From an uncultured Prevotella sp. (GTDB lineage Bacteria; Bacteroidota; Bacteroidia; Bacteroidales; Bacteroidaceae), in assembly GCA_944320285.1 (NCBI GenBank), contig CALUGX010000001.1:1-64000 (forward strand): a stretch of 64,000 nucleotides of DNA, written 5' to 3'. The position numbers and the translations under genes are program-made. Of the stretch, positions 1 to 8,479 are shown in pieces. The first letter of the stretch is position 1, and each line of letters begins with the position of its first letter. The notes below the pieces were generated by a model that saw only the letters and a list, made by a program, of their open reading frames with translations, searched no databases and was not told the DNA's origin.

Positions 1-733
1 CCTTCTCGCGGATGGCGTAGCCGGCCTTCGTCAAGGCTATCTGCGCCAGCAGGGCGTGGGCGTAGCCTTTGGTTGCGTGCTCCGTGGTGTAGCCGTTCTC
101 GCCTGCCCAAGGCAGAAGGTTGGCTGCCTCGTCAAGGTCGTCCATCAGGACGTCCATGATTTCGTCGCGGTCTGTCTTGCCGAGGTATGCGTTGCTAAGG
201 TCGGGCTGCGACGTCTCAAGTTTCAAGGGGATGTCACCCCATGTGCGCAGCATATCGAAGTAGACCATGGCGCGTATTGCCAAGGCCTCGCCGAGATAGC
301 GTCCCATCTCGTCGTGCTCGGGAGCGTCTTCGGCGAAGAGCGGGCTTGTGCGCACACCCTCGATTACGTCATTGCAATCCTCGATTATTCCGTACATATC
401 GGTCCAGCGGTCACCGAGGCGCGAGTATCCGGGGTCCATATAGAAGTTCCCCTCGCCGCGTGGCCCGGTCTCGCGGTAGTTGTCACTTTCCACGCCGTCA
501 ACGAACTCGATGTCAGAGTTCAGGTTTGACGTTATGGCGAAGTCCTGGGCATAAGTTCTGTCCTGGCCCATTCCGCCGTATAATTGGTTGACGCGCAGAC
601 TTGTGTAGTAGGTTGAGCCATAGACCGTGGTGTTGCTTAGTTCCGACGGCGACGTCTGGTCGAGGAAGTCGGAGCATGAGGCAAGAGTTATAACCCCTAC
701 GGCAAGCGCGCTTAATGATAATATCTTTTTCAT
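1..733 (-). CDS. SusD-like outer-membrane glycan-binding lipoprotein (3' end beyond window)
   Basis: Partial gene: the 5' end is present and the 3' end runs off the left edge. The product starts MKKILSLSALAVG and has a lipobox ending in SC just before SDFLDQTSPSE, so it is a lipoprotein. It aligns residue for residue with the SusD-like protein at 8480 (both have YFDMLR, WGDIPLKLE and SNAY.GKTDRDEIMD), which marks it as a paralogue. SusD-family proteins cap a SusC TonB-dependent channel on the cell surface and bind the oligosaccharide to be imported. It lies 105 bp downstream of the SusC gene on the same strand, the usual susC-susD order. The substrate is inferred to be pectin from the lyases nearby. 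Confidence 0.93.
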   Translation of the reverse strand, partial: MKKILSLSALAVGVITLASCSDFLDQTSPSELSNTTVYGSTYYTSLRVNQLYGGMGQDRTYAQDFAITSNLNSDIEFVDGVESDNYRETGPRGEGNFYMDPGYSRLGDRWTDMYGIIEDCNDVIEGVRTSPLFAEDAPEHDEMGRYLGEALAIRAMVYFDMLRTWGDIPLKLETSQPDLSNAYLGKTDRDEIMDVLMDDLDEAANLLPWAGENGYTTEHATKGYAHALLAQIALTKAGYAIREK

Positions 734-737
734 TTTA

Positions 738-836
738 TTTTTAGGTTTTGTTTGGCAGTAAGGAGAGAAGTTGTAAGTATATATGCTTTTTCATGTTATC
801 TACTTATTATACTTCTTTTCTCCTTTACTCCTTATT
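738..836. repeat. Imperfect inverted repeat in the susC-susD spacer
   Basis: The 105-bp spacer between this SusC and SusD gene holds two arms, about 757-777 (GTAAGGAGAGAAGTTGTAAG) and 802-830, whose complement reads much like the first arm with small gaps. A hairpin here could act as an attenuator or mRNA stabiliser between susC and susD. The matching spacer at 8372-8479 has a hairpin of unrelated sequence. No T-run terminator is evident. Confidence 0.45.
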
Positions 837-838
837 TT

Positions 839-3800
839 TTAGAATGTAACGTTAATACCTCCCACGAATGTGCGGCTCTTAGGATAAGCGGCATAGTCGA
901 CACCGGGACACATCGGGTTTTTCTTGCTGCTGGTGTCAACTTCCGGATCGTAGCCGTCATAGCCGGTGAAGCAGAAGAGGTTGTAGCCGGTGAAGTAGAT
1001 GCGGACATTCTCAAGATAGAGAGCTTTAACCCACTTCTTAGGCAGGGTGTAGCCTACGGTGATGTTCTGCACGCGCAGGAAGTCGGCATCCTCTACAGCC
1101 CAGTCAAGGAGCACCATCTTGGTTGCGCTTGCCGGGTTCCACAGAGTGCGGCCTGCGTTGATTTCGTTCAGGCGTGCGTAGATGTTCTCGATGCCGCCGT
1201 AAGCGTTGATTGTAGCTGTTGACGGGTTACCGATGTTCATGCCGGTGTTGGGGTCAATCCATGTGTAACGGTTGTCAACATTGAAGTCAGCCACAAGGTT
1301 GTAGTTCTGGCTTGAGCCTGCGCGGAACGATGTTGCGAGCTTCGTACCGTTGATGATTTGGTTGCCGAGCGAGTAGTTGAAGAAGACATTGAAGTCGAAA
1401 TTGCCGACGCGGCCGTCAAAACCGAAACCTCCGGTGGTGGAAGGTATCGTGTTGCCGAGGCGTTGCTTTATCGGGTCGCCGTTCTCGTCAACCTGGAGCT
1501 TTATGCCGCCGGGCATGAGTGCGCCAAACTTAGTTGAGCTGTTGTCCTTGCGGCCGTCGGCAAACTGCCATGCGCCGTTCTGGAAGATGAGGTCGCCCGT
1601 GCCCGTGGCGGGGTCGTAAACGCTGTAGATGCCGTCAACCTTGTAGCCCCAGATTTCGCCGAGTGCGCCGCCGGCTTCAACGCGGAAGTCCTCATACTCG
1701 CTGATGGTAGAGCCGCTCCATCTAGAGCTTTGCCAGGGTGAGCTTGTGTTGAGCTCCTCAATCTTGTTCTTGTTGTAAGCGATGTTGAAGTTGAAGTTCA
1801 AGCCGAAGTTCTTTTTGTCAACCAATACGGCGTTGACTGCAAATTCAATACCCTTGTTAGAAGTCTTACCGAAGTTCTGGTACTGGTATTCGTAACCCGT
1901 GTTAGACGGTATGGCCGTCTGCATGAGCAGGTCCTTTGTAGTGTTCCAGTAGAAATCCAACGTACCGCTGATGCGGTTGTTCCAGAAGCCGAAGTCAACG
2001 CCGACGTTACGTGTGATGGTAGTCTCCCACTTCAGGTCGGGGTTGTAGAGATACGTGCCGTGCTGGAGAAGAGAGGGCGTAGAGAGGCCGGAGTTGCCGG
2101 TGTTCCATTCGGGGAACTTGGCATCGTCCTGTTCAGGCATAGAGTAGACGGGGTAAATCAAGCCGCTGTTGATGCGGTTGTTACCGGCCATACCGAAGCT
2201 CAGGCGGAGCTTCAAGTTAGAGAGCCAGTCTTGTGAAGACTTCATGAAGTTTTCCTCGGAGATACGCCAAGCCAAGGCTGCAGACGGGAACCAACCCCAC
2301 TGGTTGCCTTTGCCGAACTTAGACGAACCGTCGGCGCGCAGCGTGAACGTGGCCAGGTACTTGTCGGCCATCGTGTAGTTGATACGTCCGAAGTAAGAGA
2401 GGATGTTCTCCTCGGCCGCGATGTTGCCGCTGTTGGGCAGGGCCGTGCCGGCGGCTGTGTTGGCCAGCACCTCCTGGATAGTCATCGTCGTCGGGTAAGC
2501 CACTGACACGTTGGTGCGTGTGACATCCTGCTCGCTGCTCCATTCCTGTCCTATGAGGACGTTCAGGTGGTCGCGTCCGCCGAAGAGTTTGTCGTTGTCG
2601 TAAGTTACGGTGTTGGAGTTACGCCAATTCTTGTTCTCCACGCGCTCGAAGTAAGCCTGCGGCTGGCCGTTATAGCCATATTTCGAGTTTGTCACGGCGT
2701 TTGCACCCCACACCTGATCTGTGTTGTTATACTTCCATCCGTAGCCGAACTCCGTGCGGAATGTCAGGCCCTTAAATGGCTTCCAGTTCAACGCCACGTT
2801 ATAGTTCTGCTGGAAACGCTCCCTGTACTTGTACGTATCCGTGATGCGTTCTATCGGGTTGCGGCGCGTGTTCGAGCTGCTTTCCTCGTCGCCCTCGTCG
2901 CCAGATGTGATAGGCTCCACGGGGTTCCATTTCACAGTGTTGGCCACTGCCGAGTTGGCGGCGTTGCTGTCGTTGGTGTCGGCACCGCCGCTAAGGCCGT
3001 CGAGCTTGGTGTAAGCCATACGTCCGTTGAAGTCCAACGTCAGCCACTTGTTCAGCTTGGCGTTCAACTTGGCGTTGACGTTGTTCTTGGCATAGCCCGA
3101 ACCGAGCATGATGCTTTCCTCGTCGGTGTGGGCGAAGCTGAGGTTGAACTTCACCTCCTTAGAGCCTCCGCTCACGTTGACATTGTACTGCTTCTGCAAG
3201 CCCGTGCGTCCGAACATCTCGTCCTGGTAGTCGCGTCCCTTGATTGATTTCCATATTTCGAGGTCGTCATAGCTTCCGTACGACTCGTTGCCCATTTCAT
3301 ACTGGTAGTAGGCGTAGTTGTACGGGTCCATCGTGTCAACCATCTTGGTTACTTTCTTCCATCCGAGAGAGCCGTTGAAGTTAACCTGCACCTTGCCCTC
3401 GTGCCCGCTCTTGGTCGTCACGATGATGACGCCGTTGGCACCGCGCGCACCGTAGATGGCCGTCGAAGAGGCGTCCTTGAGCACGTCGATGCTCTCGATT
3501 TCAGAGGGTGAGATGTCGCTGATGCTCTCCACGGGGAAGCCGTCAACGACGTAGAGCGGCGAGTTGTCCTGAGAAAGCGAACCGCCGCCGCGCACGCGGA
3601 TCTTGATGTCGGCGTCGGGCGAACCCTCCGTCGTCGTGATGTTCACACCGGCCATCTTACCCGTCAGCGCCTCGCTGACGTTAGACACGGGGATCTGCCC
3701 GATCTGTTCGGCGTCTACCGAAGTTACCGCTCCCGTGAGGTCGCGCTTCTTTACGGCGCCGTAGCCTATCACCACGAGGTCGTCCAGGGCCGTGGCCTCG

Positions 3801-4093
3801 TCTTCGAGGGTGACGTTCACCACTGTCTTGCCCGATGCGTCAACCGTCTGCGTCTTCATACCTATGTATGAGAACTGTAACTTGTTGTTGCCCGTGGTCT
3901 TGATGGAGTAGTTTCCGTCGAGGTCGGTCACCGCGACGTTCTTCGTCCCCTGTTCTTGTACCGTGGCGCCGATGACGGGCTCGCCGTTGGCGTCTTTTAC
4001 GGTACCCTTGACTGTCTGCGCCGATATGCCGCCCACGATAAGCGTGAACAGCACGACAAGCGCCAGTCGGAATGTTCTTAATTTACCAGACAT
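839..4093 (-). CDS. SusC-like TonB-dependent outer-membrane transporter
   Basis: 1084-residue SusC/RagA-type receptor that imports oligosaccharides through the outer membrane using TonB energy. In order: signal peptide (MSGKLRTFRLALVVLFTLIV..GGISAQ), carboxypeptidase-D-like domain (VKGTVKDANGEPVIGATV), TonB-box-like DDLVVIGYGAVKKRDLTG, plug (LYVVDGFPVE, VLKDASSTAIYGARGANGVI) and a long beta-barrel ending in GGINVTF. The start chosen is the ATG at 4093: the paralogue at 5102 shares the sequence from there, and the signal peptide begins there. Reading frame continues 34 codons upstream but without signal-peptide character. Its first 689 bp are almost identical to the divergent SusC gene, while the barrels differ. 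Followed by a susD gene. Confidence 0.96.
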   Translation of the reverse strand: MSGKLRTFRLALVVLFTLIVGGISAQTVKGTVKDANGEPVIGATVQEQGTKNVAVTDLDGNYSIKTTGNNKLQFSYIGMKTQTVDASGKTVVNVTLEDEATALDDLVVIGYGAVKKRDLTGAVTSVDAEQIGQIPVSNVSEALTGKMAGVNITTTEGSPDADIKIRVRGGGSLSQDNSPLYVVDGFPVESISDISPSEIESIDVLKDASSTAIYGARGANGVIIVTTKSGHEGKVQVNFNGSLGWKKVTKMVDTMDPYNYAYYQYEMGNESYGSYDDLEIWKSIKGRDYQDEMFGRTGLQKQYNVNVSGGSKEVKFNLSFAHTDEESIMLGSGYAKNNVNAKLNAKLNKWLTLDFNGRMAYTKLDGLSGGADTNDSNAANSAVANTVKWNPVEPITSGDEGDEESSSNTRRNPIERITDTYKYRERFQQNYNVALNWKPFKGLTFRTEFGYGWKYNNTDQVWGANAVTNSKYGYNGQPQAYFERVENKNWRNSNTVTYDNDKLFGGRDHLNVLIGQEWSSEQDVTRTNVSVAYPTTMTIQEVLANTAAGTALPNSGNIAAEENILSYFGRINYTMADKYLATFTLRADGSSKFGKGNQWGWFPSAALAWRISEENFMKSSQDWLSNLKLRLSFGMAGNNRINSGLIYPVYSMPEQDDAKFPEWNTGNSGLSTPSLLQHGTYLYNPDLKWETTITRNVGVDFGFWNNRISGTLDFYWNTTKDLLMQTAIPSNTGYEYQYQNFGKTSNKGIEFAVNAVLVDKKNFGLNFNFNIAYNKNKIEELNTSSPWQSSRWSGSTISEYEDFRVEAGGALGEIWGYKVDGIYSVYDPATGTGDLIFQNGAWQFADGRKDNSSTKFGALMPGGIKLQVDENGDPIKQRLGNTIPSTTGGFGFDGRVGNFDFNVFFNYSLGNQIINGTKLATSFRAGSSQNYNLVADFNVDNRYTWIDPNTGMNIGNPSTATINAYGGIENIYARLNEINAGRTLWNPASATKMVLLDWAVEDADFLRVQNITVGYTLPKKWVKALYLENVRIYFTGYNLFCFTGYDGYDPEVDTSSKKNPMCPGVDYAAYPKSRTFVGGINVTF
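3405..4093 (-). repeat. Left arm of 689-bp near-identical inverted repeat (susC 5' end)
   Basis: Read on the minus strand this segment matches 5102-5790 on the plus strand. Comparing all lines by eye I find one substitution (opposite 5731) until divergence begins at 5791. About 25 bp of leader also match in part. It encodes signal peptide, CPD-like domain and most of the plug. Synonymous sites are identical too, so this is recent duplication or gene conversion and not protein-level selection. Confidence 0.93.
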
Positions 4094-4309
4094 AAAATTA
4101 TTAATTAAGTTGTTTAAATATAAATATGTTCTAAATGTATGATGGGCATAAAGTCTCCATGTACTGTGCTCAAGTTGCGCATTGCACCTTTGCACAATCC
4201 GTAAAACGCCCTGACTGCCAACTTGTTAGCGTAAAACGCCGAAGTCGGCGGCAAGAGTTGCATCTAAGTTTTTTGATTTTAGTTTTTAATAATTTGCCAA
4301 ATTCGGTTA

Positions 4310-4339
4310 CAAAGATACTAATTTTTTAGTTTATGCAAA
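4310..4339 (-). promoter_or_regulatory. Promoter for leftward susC
   Basis: On the minus strand: -33 element TTTG (4336-4339), 18-bp spacer, -7 element TATCTTTG (4310-4317), followed by GTAA. It fits the Bacteroidetes consensus and would give a leader of about 210 nt before the ATG at 4093. Confidence 0.6.
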
Positions 4340-4757
4340 ATATTTTCATCCTTTTTTAATTAAAATGTATTTAGCGATGCCTGGTAAGAAATTATGGATG
4401 GTATCCGCAGTTTTTGTGTATTTGAAAGCAAACCTTTATGTCCGTAATTCAGCAATATTCTCTTGGTTAGGATTGCCGGCATTCATTATAATATATAAAT
4501 AAAGGTGTAAGTCGCGCCTGAGGACCTTACTTCGCTTTGTGACATTATGTATGGCATATCCCTGATTTACTTTCATTCTGATTTTTCTTTATGTTCCGTA
4601 ACTGCGATATTTAAAAATAAAAACATCCTGGACGTGAATATGCAAAAATAGAGCGTGCAAACGTAATGTTTTAAGAGTAAGGAAGTTACGCCGGATAATG
4701 ATTGTTGTGTGCAACGTAAATGTCGCTTCCTTGACGTAACAGTATCATTTAATATGT

Positions 4758-4840
4758 CCGTTTGTGCCCTTTTAGGTGCCCGTTTGTGCCCTTTTAGGTG
4801 CTTGTTTGTGCCCTTTTAGGATGTCAAAGGGCATCATTGA
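4758..4840. repeat. 22-bp tandem repeat, about 2.9 copies (AAAAGG palindrome family, site A)
   Basis: CCGTTTGTGCCCTTTTAGGTGC occurs at 4758-4779 and, identically, at 4780-4801; a diverged partial copy runs 4802-4821. It is followed by GATGTCAAAGGGCATC, another short palindrome. The GTGCCCTTTTA core matches pieces at 19.2, 36.2, 46.1, 54.4 and 59.6 kb. Confidence 0.8.
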
Positions 4841-5101
4841 CATACGTAAAAGCCGCAATTAAGGGTGTTAATGACGGCCTTTACGCCCGGTTAGGGCCGT
4901 TGAAAGTAGATGAGACAGCGATTATCTGCAACGAAAACAGCCGTTGATGGCACTACGGTTTTCTATTTCGAGAAAAATCATTGACGATTTTTAAATGACA
5001 CATTGTTACAGATTAAGGTTGAAAAGAAAATTATTGTCCGCAAATTATAACCAATTTTCATTCTTCACACCATGTCACTAAACAACTTAATAAGTAATTT
5101 T

Positions 5102-5790
5102 ATGTCTGGTAAATTAAGAACATTCCGACTGGCGCTTGTCGTGCTGTTCACGCTTATCGTGGGCGGCATATCGGCGCAGACAGTCAAGGGTACCGTAAAA
5201 GACGCCAACGGCGAGCCCGTCATCGGCGCCACGGTACAAGAACAGGGGACGAAGAACGTCGCGGTGACCGACCTCGACGGAAACTACTCCATCAAGACCA
5301 CGGGCAACAACAAGTTACAGTTCTCATACATAGGTATGAAGACGCAGACGGTTGACGCATCGGGCAAGACAGTGGTGAACGTCACCCTCGAAGACGAGGC
5401 CACGGCCCTGGACGACCTCGTGGTGATAGGCTACGGCGCCGTAAAGAAGCGCGACCTCACGGGAGCGGTAACTTCGGTAGACGCCGAACAGATCGGGCAG
5501 ATCCCCGTGTCTAACGTCAGCGAGGCGCTGACGGGTAAGATGGCCGGTGTGAACATCACGACGACGGAGGGTTCGCCCGACGCCGACATCAAGATCCGCG
5601 TGCGCGGCGGCGGTTCGCTTTCTCAGGACAACTCGCCGCTCTACGTCGTTGACGGCTTCCCCGTGGAGAGCATCAGCGACATCTCACCCTCTGAAATCGA
5701 GAGCATCGACGTGCTCAAGGACGCCTCTTCTACGGCCATCTACGGTGCGCGCGGTGCCAACGGCGTCATCATCGTTACGACCAAGAGCGG
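5102..5790 (+). repeat. Right arm of 689-bp near-identical inverted repeat (susC 5' end)
   Basis: Partner of 3405-4093; see that entry. The arms are separated by 1008 bp and point away from each other. Homology at the DNA level ends sharply near 5790, within the plug-coding part, beyond which the two transporters diverge. Confidence 0.93.
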
Positions 5791-8371
5791 ACACGAGGGC
5801 AAGGTGCAGGTTAACTTTAACGGATCTATCGGATGGAAGAAGATAACTAAGGAAATTAAGGTAATGGATCCGTATAACTACGCTTACTACCAGTATGAAC
5901 TTGATTCGTCAAGCTCATCGTCAACGAGTTCAAGGTACGGCAACTTTGACGACCTTGAAATATGGAAATCCGTTGAAGGAGACAACTGGCAAGACCAGCT
6001 GTTCGGGCGCACAGGCGTGCAACGGCAATATAACGTCAATGTGAATGGCGGCTCAAAAGAAATCAAGTTTAACGTGGGCTTCTCGCATATAGACGAGGAT
6101 GCCATCATGCTCGGTTCGGGCTATGCCAAGAACAATGTCAACGCCAAGTTGAACGCCAAGCTGAACAAGTGGCTGTCTTTAGACTTTACCGGACGTCTGG
6201 CTTATACCAAACTCGACGGTCTTAGCGGCGGTGCCGATACCAACGACGCAAGCGCGGGTAACTCTATCGTTGCACAGACTGTCAGGTATTATCCTGTAGC
6301 ACCCCTTATAACATCCGACGAAGACGAGGAGAACAGTACTTCTACGCGCAGGTCGCCTCGGCAGCGTATCGATGCTACGTATAAATACCAAGACCGTCTT
6401 CAGCAGAACTATAATGTGGGCTTGAACTGGAAACCGTTTAAGGGGCTGACTCTCCGTTCAGAGTTCGGCTACACATGGAGGCACTACAACACGGATCAGG
6501 TCTGGAGTAGCGATGCCACGATAAATTCTAAACTCGGCGGTCAGGGTCTGCCACAGGCTGTGTTGACAAGGGAAGTTAGTAAGCAGTGGCGCAACTCTAA
6601 CACCATAACTTACGACAACGACAAACTCTTCGGCGGACGCGACCACCTGAACGTTCTTATCGGACAGGAGTGGAGCAGCTCGCAGGAAACGACCAATACT
6701 AACACGACGATCTCTTTCCCTTCATCGTTTACAATTCAAGAAGTTCTCGCTCACATGGCTGCTGGTACGGCCCGCCCTAACGAAAGCTATATCGGCGAGG
6801 AGGAGAACCTTCTCTCATATTTCGGCCGTATCAACTACACGCTGGCCGACAAGTACCTTGCTACGTTCACGCTGCGCGCCGACGGTTCAAGCAAGTTCGG
6901 CAAAGGCAACCGTTGGGGATGGTTCCCTTCAGCAGCCTTGGCTTGGCGTATCTCTGAAGAAAACTTCATGAAGGGTTCGCAGGACTGGCTTTCAAACTTA
7001 AAGCTCCGTCTGAGCTTCGGTATGGCCGGTAACAACCGCATTAGCAGCGGCCTCATAGCACAGACATACACACTTACTGAAAATGACGAACACGTAGCTG
7101 CATTTAATGAAATACCTTCAACGGCTTTGAAGAAGGGCACTTACCTCTATAATCCTGATCTGAAATGGGAGACTACCATAACACGTAACGTCGGTATCGA
7201 CTTCGGCTTCTGGAACAACCGCATTAGCGGTACGTTGGATTTCTACTGGAACACCACCGACGACCTGCTTATGCGCAGCCTTATTCCGAGTAGCACGGGT
7301 TACAACTATCAGTACCAGAACTTCGGAAAGACATCCAACAAGGGTGTCGAGTTCGCCGTCAATGCAGTATTGGTTGACAAAAAGAACTTCGGCTTGAACT
7401 TCAACTTCAACATCGCTTATAACAAGAACAAGATTGAAGAACTCGCAATGGACAACCCTTGGCAGAGTAGCGGCTTTGCAGGCAAGATGATAAATTATGG
7501 TACCGGTGACTTCCGGGTTGAGCCGGGAGGTTCGCTTGGCGAGGTTTGGGGATACAAGACGAATGGTTATTATACCGTTTACGACCCCGCCACGGGCACG
7601 GGCGACCTCGTTCTCAACGGTACTACATGGCAGCTGGCGCCCGGCCACGCTCCTGACAACAGCGTAAGCTATACTTCAGGCGGAACAAGGCTTTACCCGG
7701 GTATGCTTAAATTACAGGTGGATGAAAACGGAGAGCCCGTCAAACAACGCCTCGGCAACACAATAGCTCCGACTACCGGAGGTTTCGGAATCGACGGTCG
7801 TGTGGGCGACTTTGATTTTAACATTTTCTTTAACTACTCGCTTGGCAACCAGATAGTCAACGGTACGAAGTTGGCAAACTCGTTCTATGCAGGTTCAAGT
7901 GACTTATACAATCTGGTGGCTGACTTTAATGTTGATAACCGTTACACGTGGATAGACCCGGCAACAGGGCTTAATCTTGGCCGTCCCAGTTCAATGACGG
8001 TAAATGCTTATGGCGGAGCTGAAGGCCTGATGGCACGCCTTAATGAAATCAACCAAGGCAGGGTTATGTGGAATCCGGCTGCAAGCAATGCAATGCCTAT
8101 AACCGATTATGCCGTCGAGGATGCCGACTTCCTGCGCTTGCAGAACATAACAATCGGTTATACTCTGCCTAAGAAGTGGACGCGCGCCATATTCATAGAG
8201 AAAATCCGCATTTACTTCACCGGCTACAACCTCTTCTGCTTCACCGGCTACGACGGCTACGACCCTGAAGTTGACACCAGCGGCAAGAAGAATCCGATGT
8301 GCCCCGGTATCGACTATGCCGCCTACCCGAAGAGCCGCACATTCGTGGGAGGTATTAACGTAACATTCTAA
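5102..8371 (+). CDS. SusC-like TonB-dependent outer-membrane transporter
   Basis: 1089-residue SusC-type receptor with the same domain order as the leftward paralogue: signal peptide, CPD-like domain, TonB-box-like DDLVVIGYG, plug, barrel ending in GGINVTF. An ATG ten codons upstream (5072) is in frame, but the ATG at 5102 is preferred because the paralogue has no ATG at the upstream place and the signal peptide starts at MSGKLRTF. It heads a probable operon: susC, susD (8480), DUF4957/DUF5123 lipoprotein (10521), then a pectate lyase with its own promoter. Barrel regions differ from the paralogue in blocks (for example around residues 245-285 and 640-670), consistent with recognition of a related but different pectic oligosaccharide. 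Confidence 0.96.
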   Translation: MSGKLRTFRLALVVLFTLIVGGISAQTVKGTVKDANGEPVIGATVQEQGTKNVAVTDLDGNYSIKTTGNNKLQFSYIGMKTQTVDASGKTVVNVTLEDEATALDDLVVIGYGAVKKRDLTGAVTSVDAEQIGQIPVSNVSEALTGKMAGVNITTTEGSPDADIKIRVRGGGSLSQDNSPLYVVDGFPVESISDISPSEIESIDVLKDASSTAIYGARGANGVIIVTTKSGHEGKVQVNFNGSIGWKKITKEIKVMDPYNYAYYQYELDSSSSSSTSSRYGNFDDLEIWKSVEGDNWQDQLFGRTGVQRQYNVNVNGGSKEIKFNVGFSHIDEDAIMLGSGYAKNNVNAKLNAKLNKWLSLDFTGRLAYTKLDGLSGGADTNDASAGNSIVAQTVRYYPVAPLITSDEDEENSTSTRRSPRQRIDATYKYQDRLQQNYNVGLNWKPFKGLTLRSEFGYTWRHYNTDQVWSSDATINSKLGGQGLPQAVLTREVSKQWRNSNTITYDNDKLFGGRDHLNVLIGQEWSSSQETTNTNTTISFPSSFTIQEVLAHMAAGTARPNESYIGEEENLLSYFGRINYTLADKYLATFTLRADGSSKFGKGNRWGWFPSAALAWRISEENFMKGSQDWLSNLKLRLSFGMAGNNRISSGLIAQTYTLTENDEHVAAFNEIPSTALKKGTYLYNPDLKWETTITRNVGIDFGFWNNRISGTLDFYWNTTDDLLMRSLIPSSTGYNYQYQNFGKTSNKGVEFAVNAVLVDKKNFGLNFNFNIAYNKNKIEELAMDNPWQSSGFAGKMINYGTGDFRVEPGGSLGEVWGYKTNGYYTVYDPATGTGDLVLNGTTWQLAPGHAPDNSVSYTSGGTRLYPGMLKLQVDENGEPVKQRLGNTIAPTTGGFGIDGRVGDFDFNIFFNYSLGNQIVNGTKLANSFYAGSSDLYNLVADFNVDNRYTWIDPATGLNLGRPSSMTVNAYGGAEGLMARLNEINQGRVMWNPAASNAMPITDYAVEDADFLRLQNITIGYTLPKKWTRAIFIEKIRIYFTGYNLFCFTGYDGYDPEVDTSGKKNPMCPGIDYAAYPKSRTFVGGINVTF

Positions 8372-8378
8372 AAAATAA

Positions 8379-8467
8379 GGTTGTCGGGTTATGCGGTTAT
8401 AAGGTTTCAAAGGCGCAAGTCTTGACACCGTTATCCGTAAAACCGCAAAACCCCAAGACCGCAAAAC
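8379..8467. repeat. Imperfect inverted repeat in the susC-susD spacer
   Basis: The arm GGTTGTCGGGTTATGCGG (from 8379) is partly complementary to the stretch 8428-8467, whose complement reads GGTTTTGCGGTCTTGGGG. The hairpin would sit between susC and susD, where a drop in expression or protection of the upstream mRNA is often needed. Confidence 0.45.
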
Positions 8468-8479
8468 CTAAAAATAACA

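Larger units (their letters stand above)
4094..5101. other. 1-kb divergent regulatory spacer between the two susC genes
   Basis: AT-rich spacer without a convincing gene. It holds a clear leftward promoter (4310-4339), a 22-bp tandem repeat (4758-4821) and, next to each ATG, a conserved leader of the type AAACAACTTAAT..AATTTTATG. I did not find a good TAnnTTTG promoter for the rightward susC. It is flanked by the near-identical inverted arms, so recombination would flip exactly this segment. Confidence 0.6.

Noticed and set aside
2567..3247. 226-codon frame opposite the leftward susC
   Set aside because: Antisense shadow with valine-rich composition; susC assignment is certain.
4758..4821. 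Possible small CRISPR array
   Set aside because: The 22-bp units are directly joined with no spacers, and no cas genes are present.
3405..5790. Dedicated invertible promoter system of the capsule (Mpi) or shufflon type
   Set aside because: No recombinase gene in the window and no short recombination sites at the arm ends; only long homology is present.
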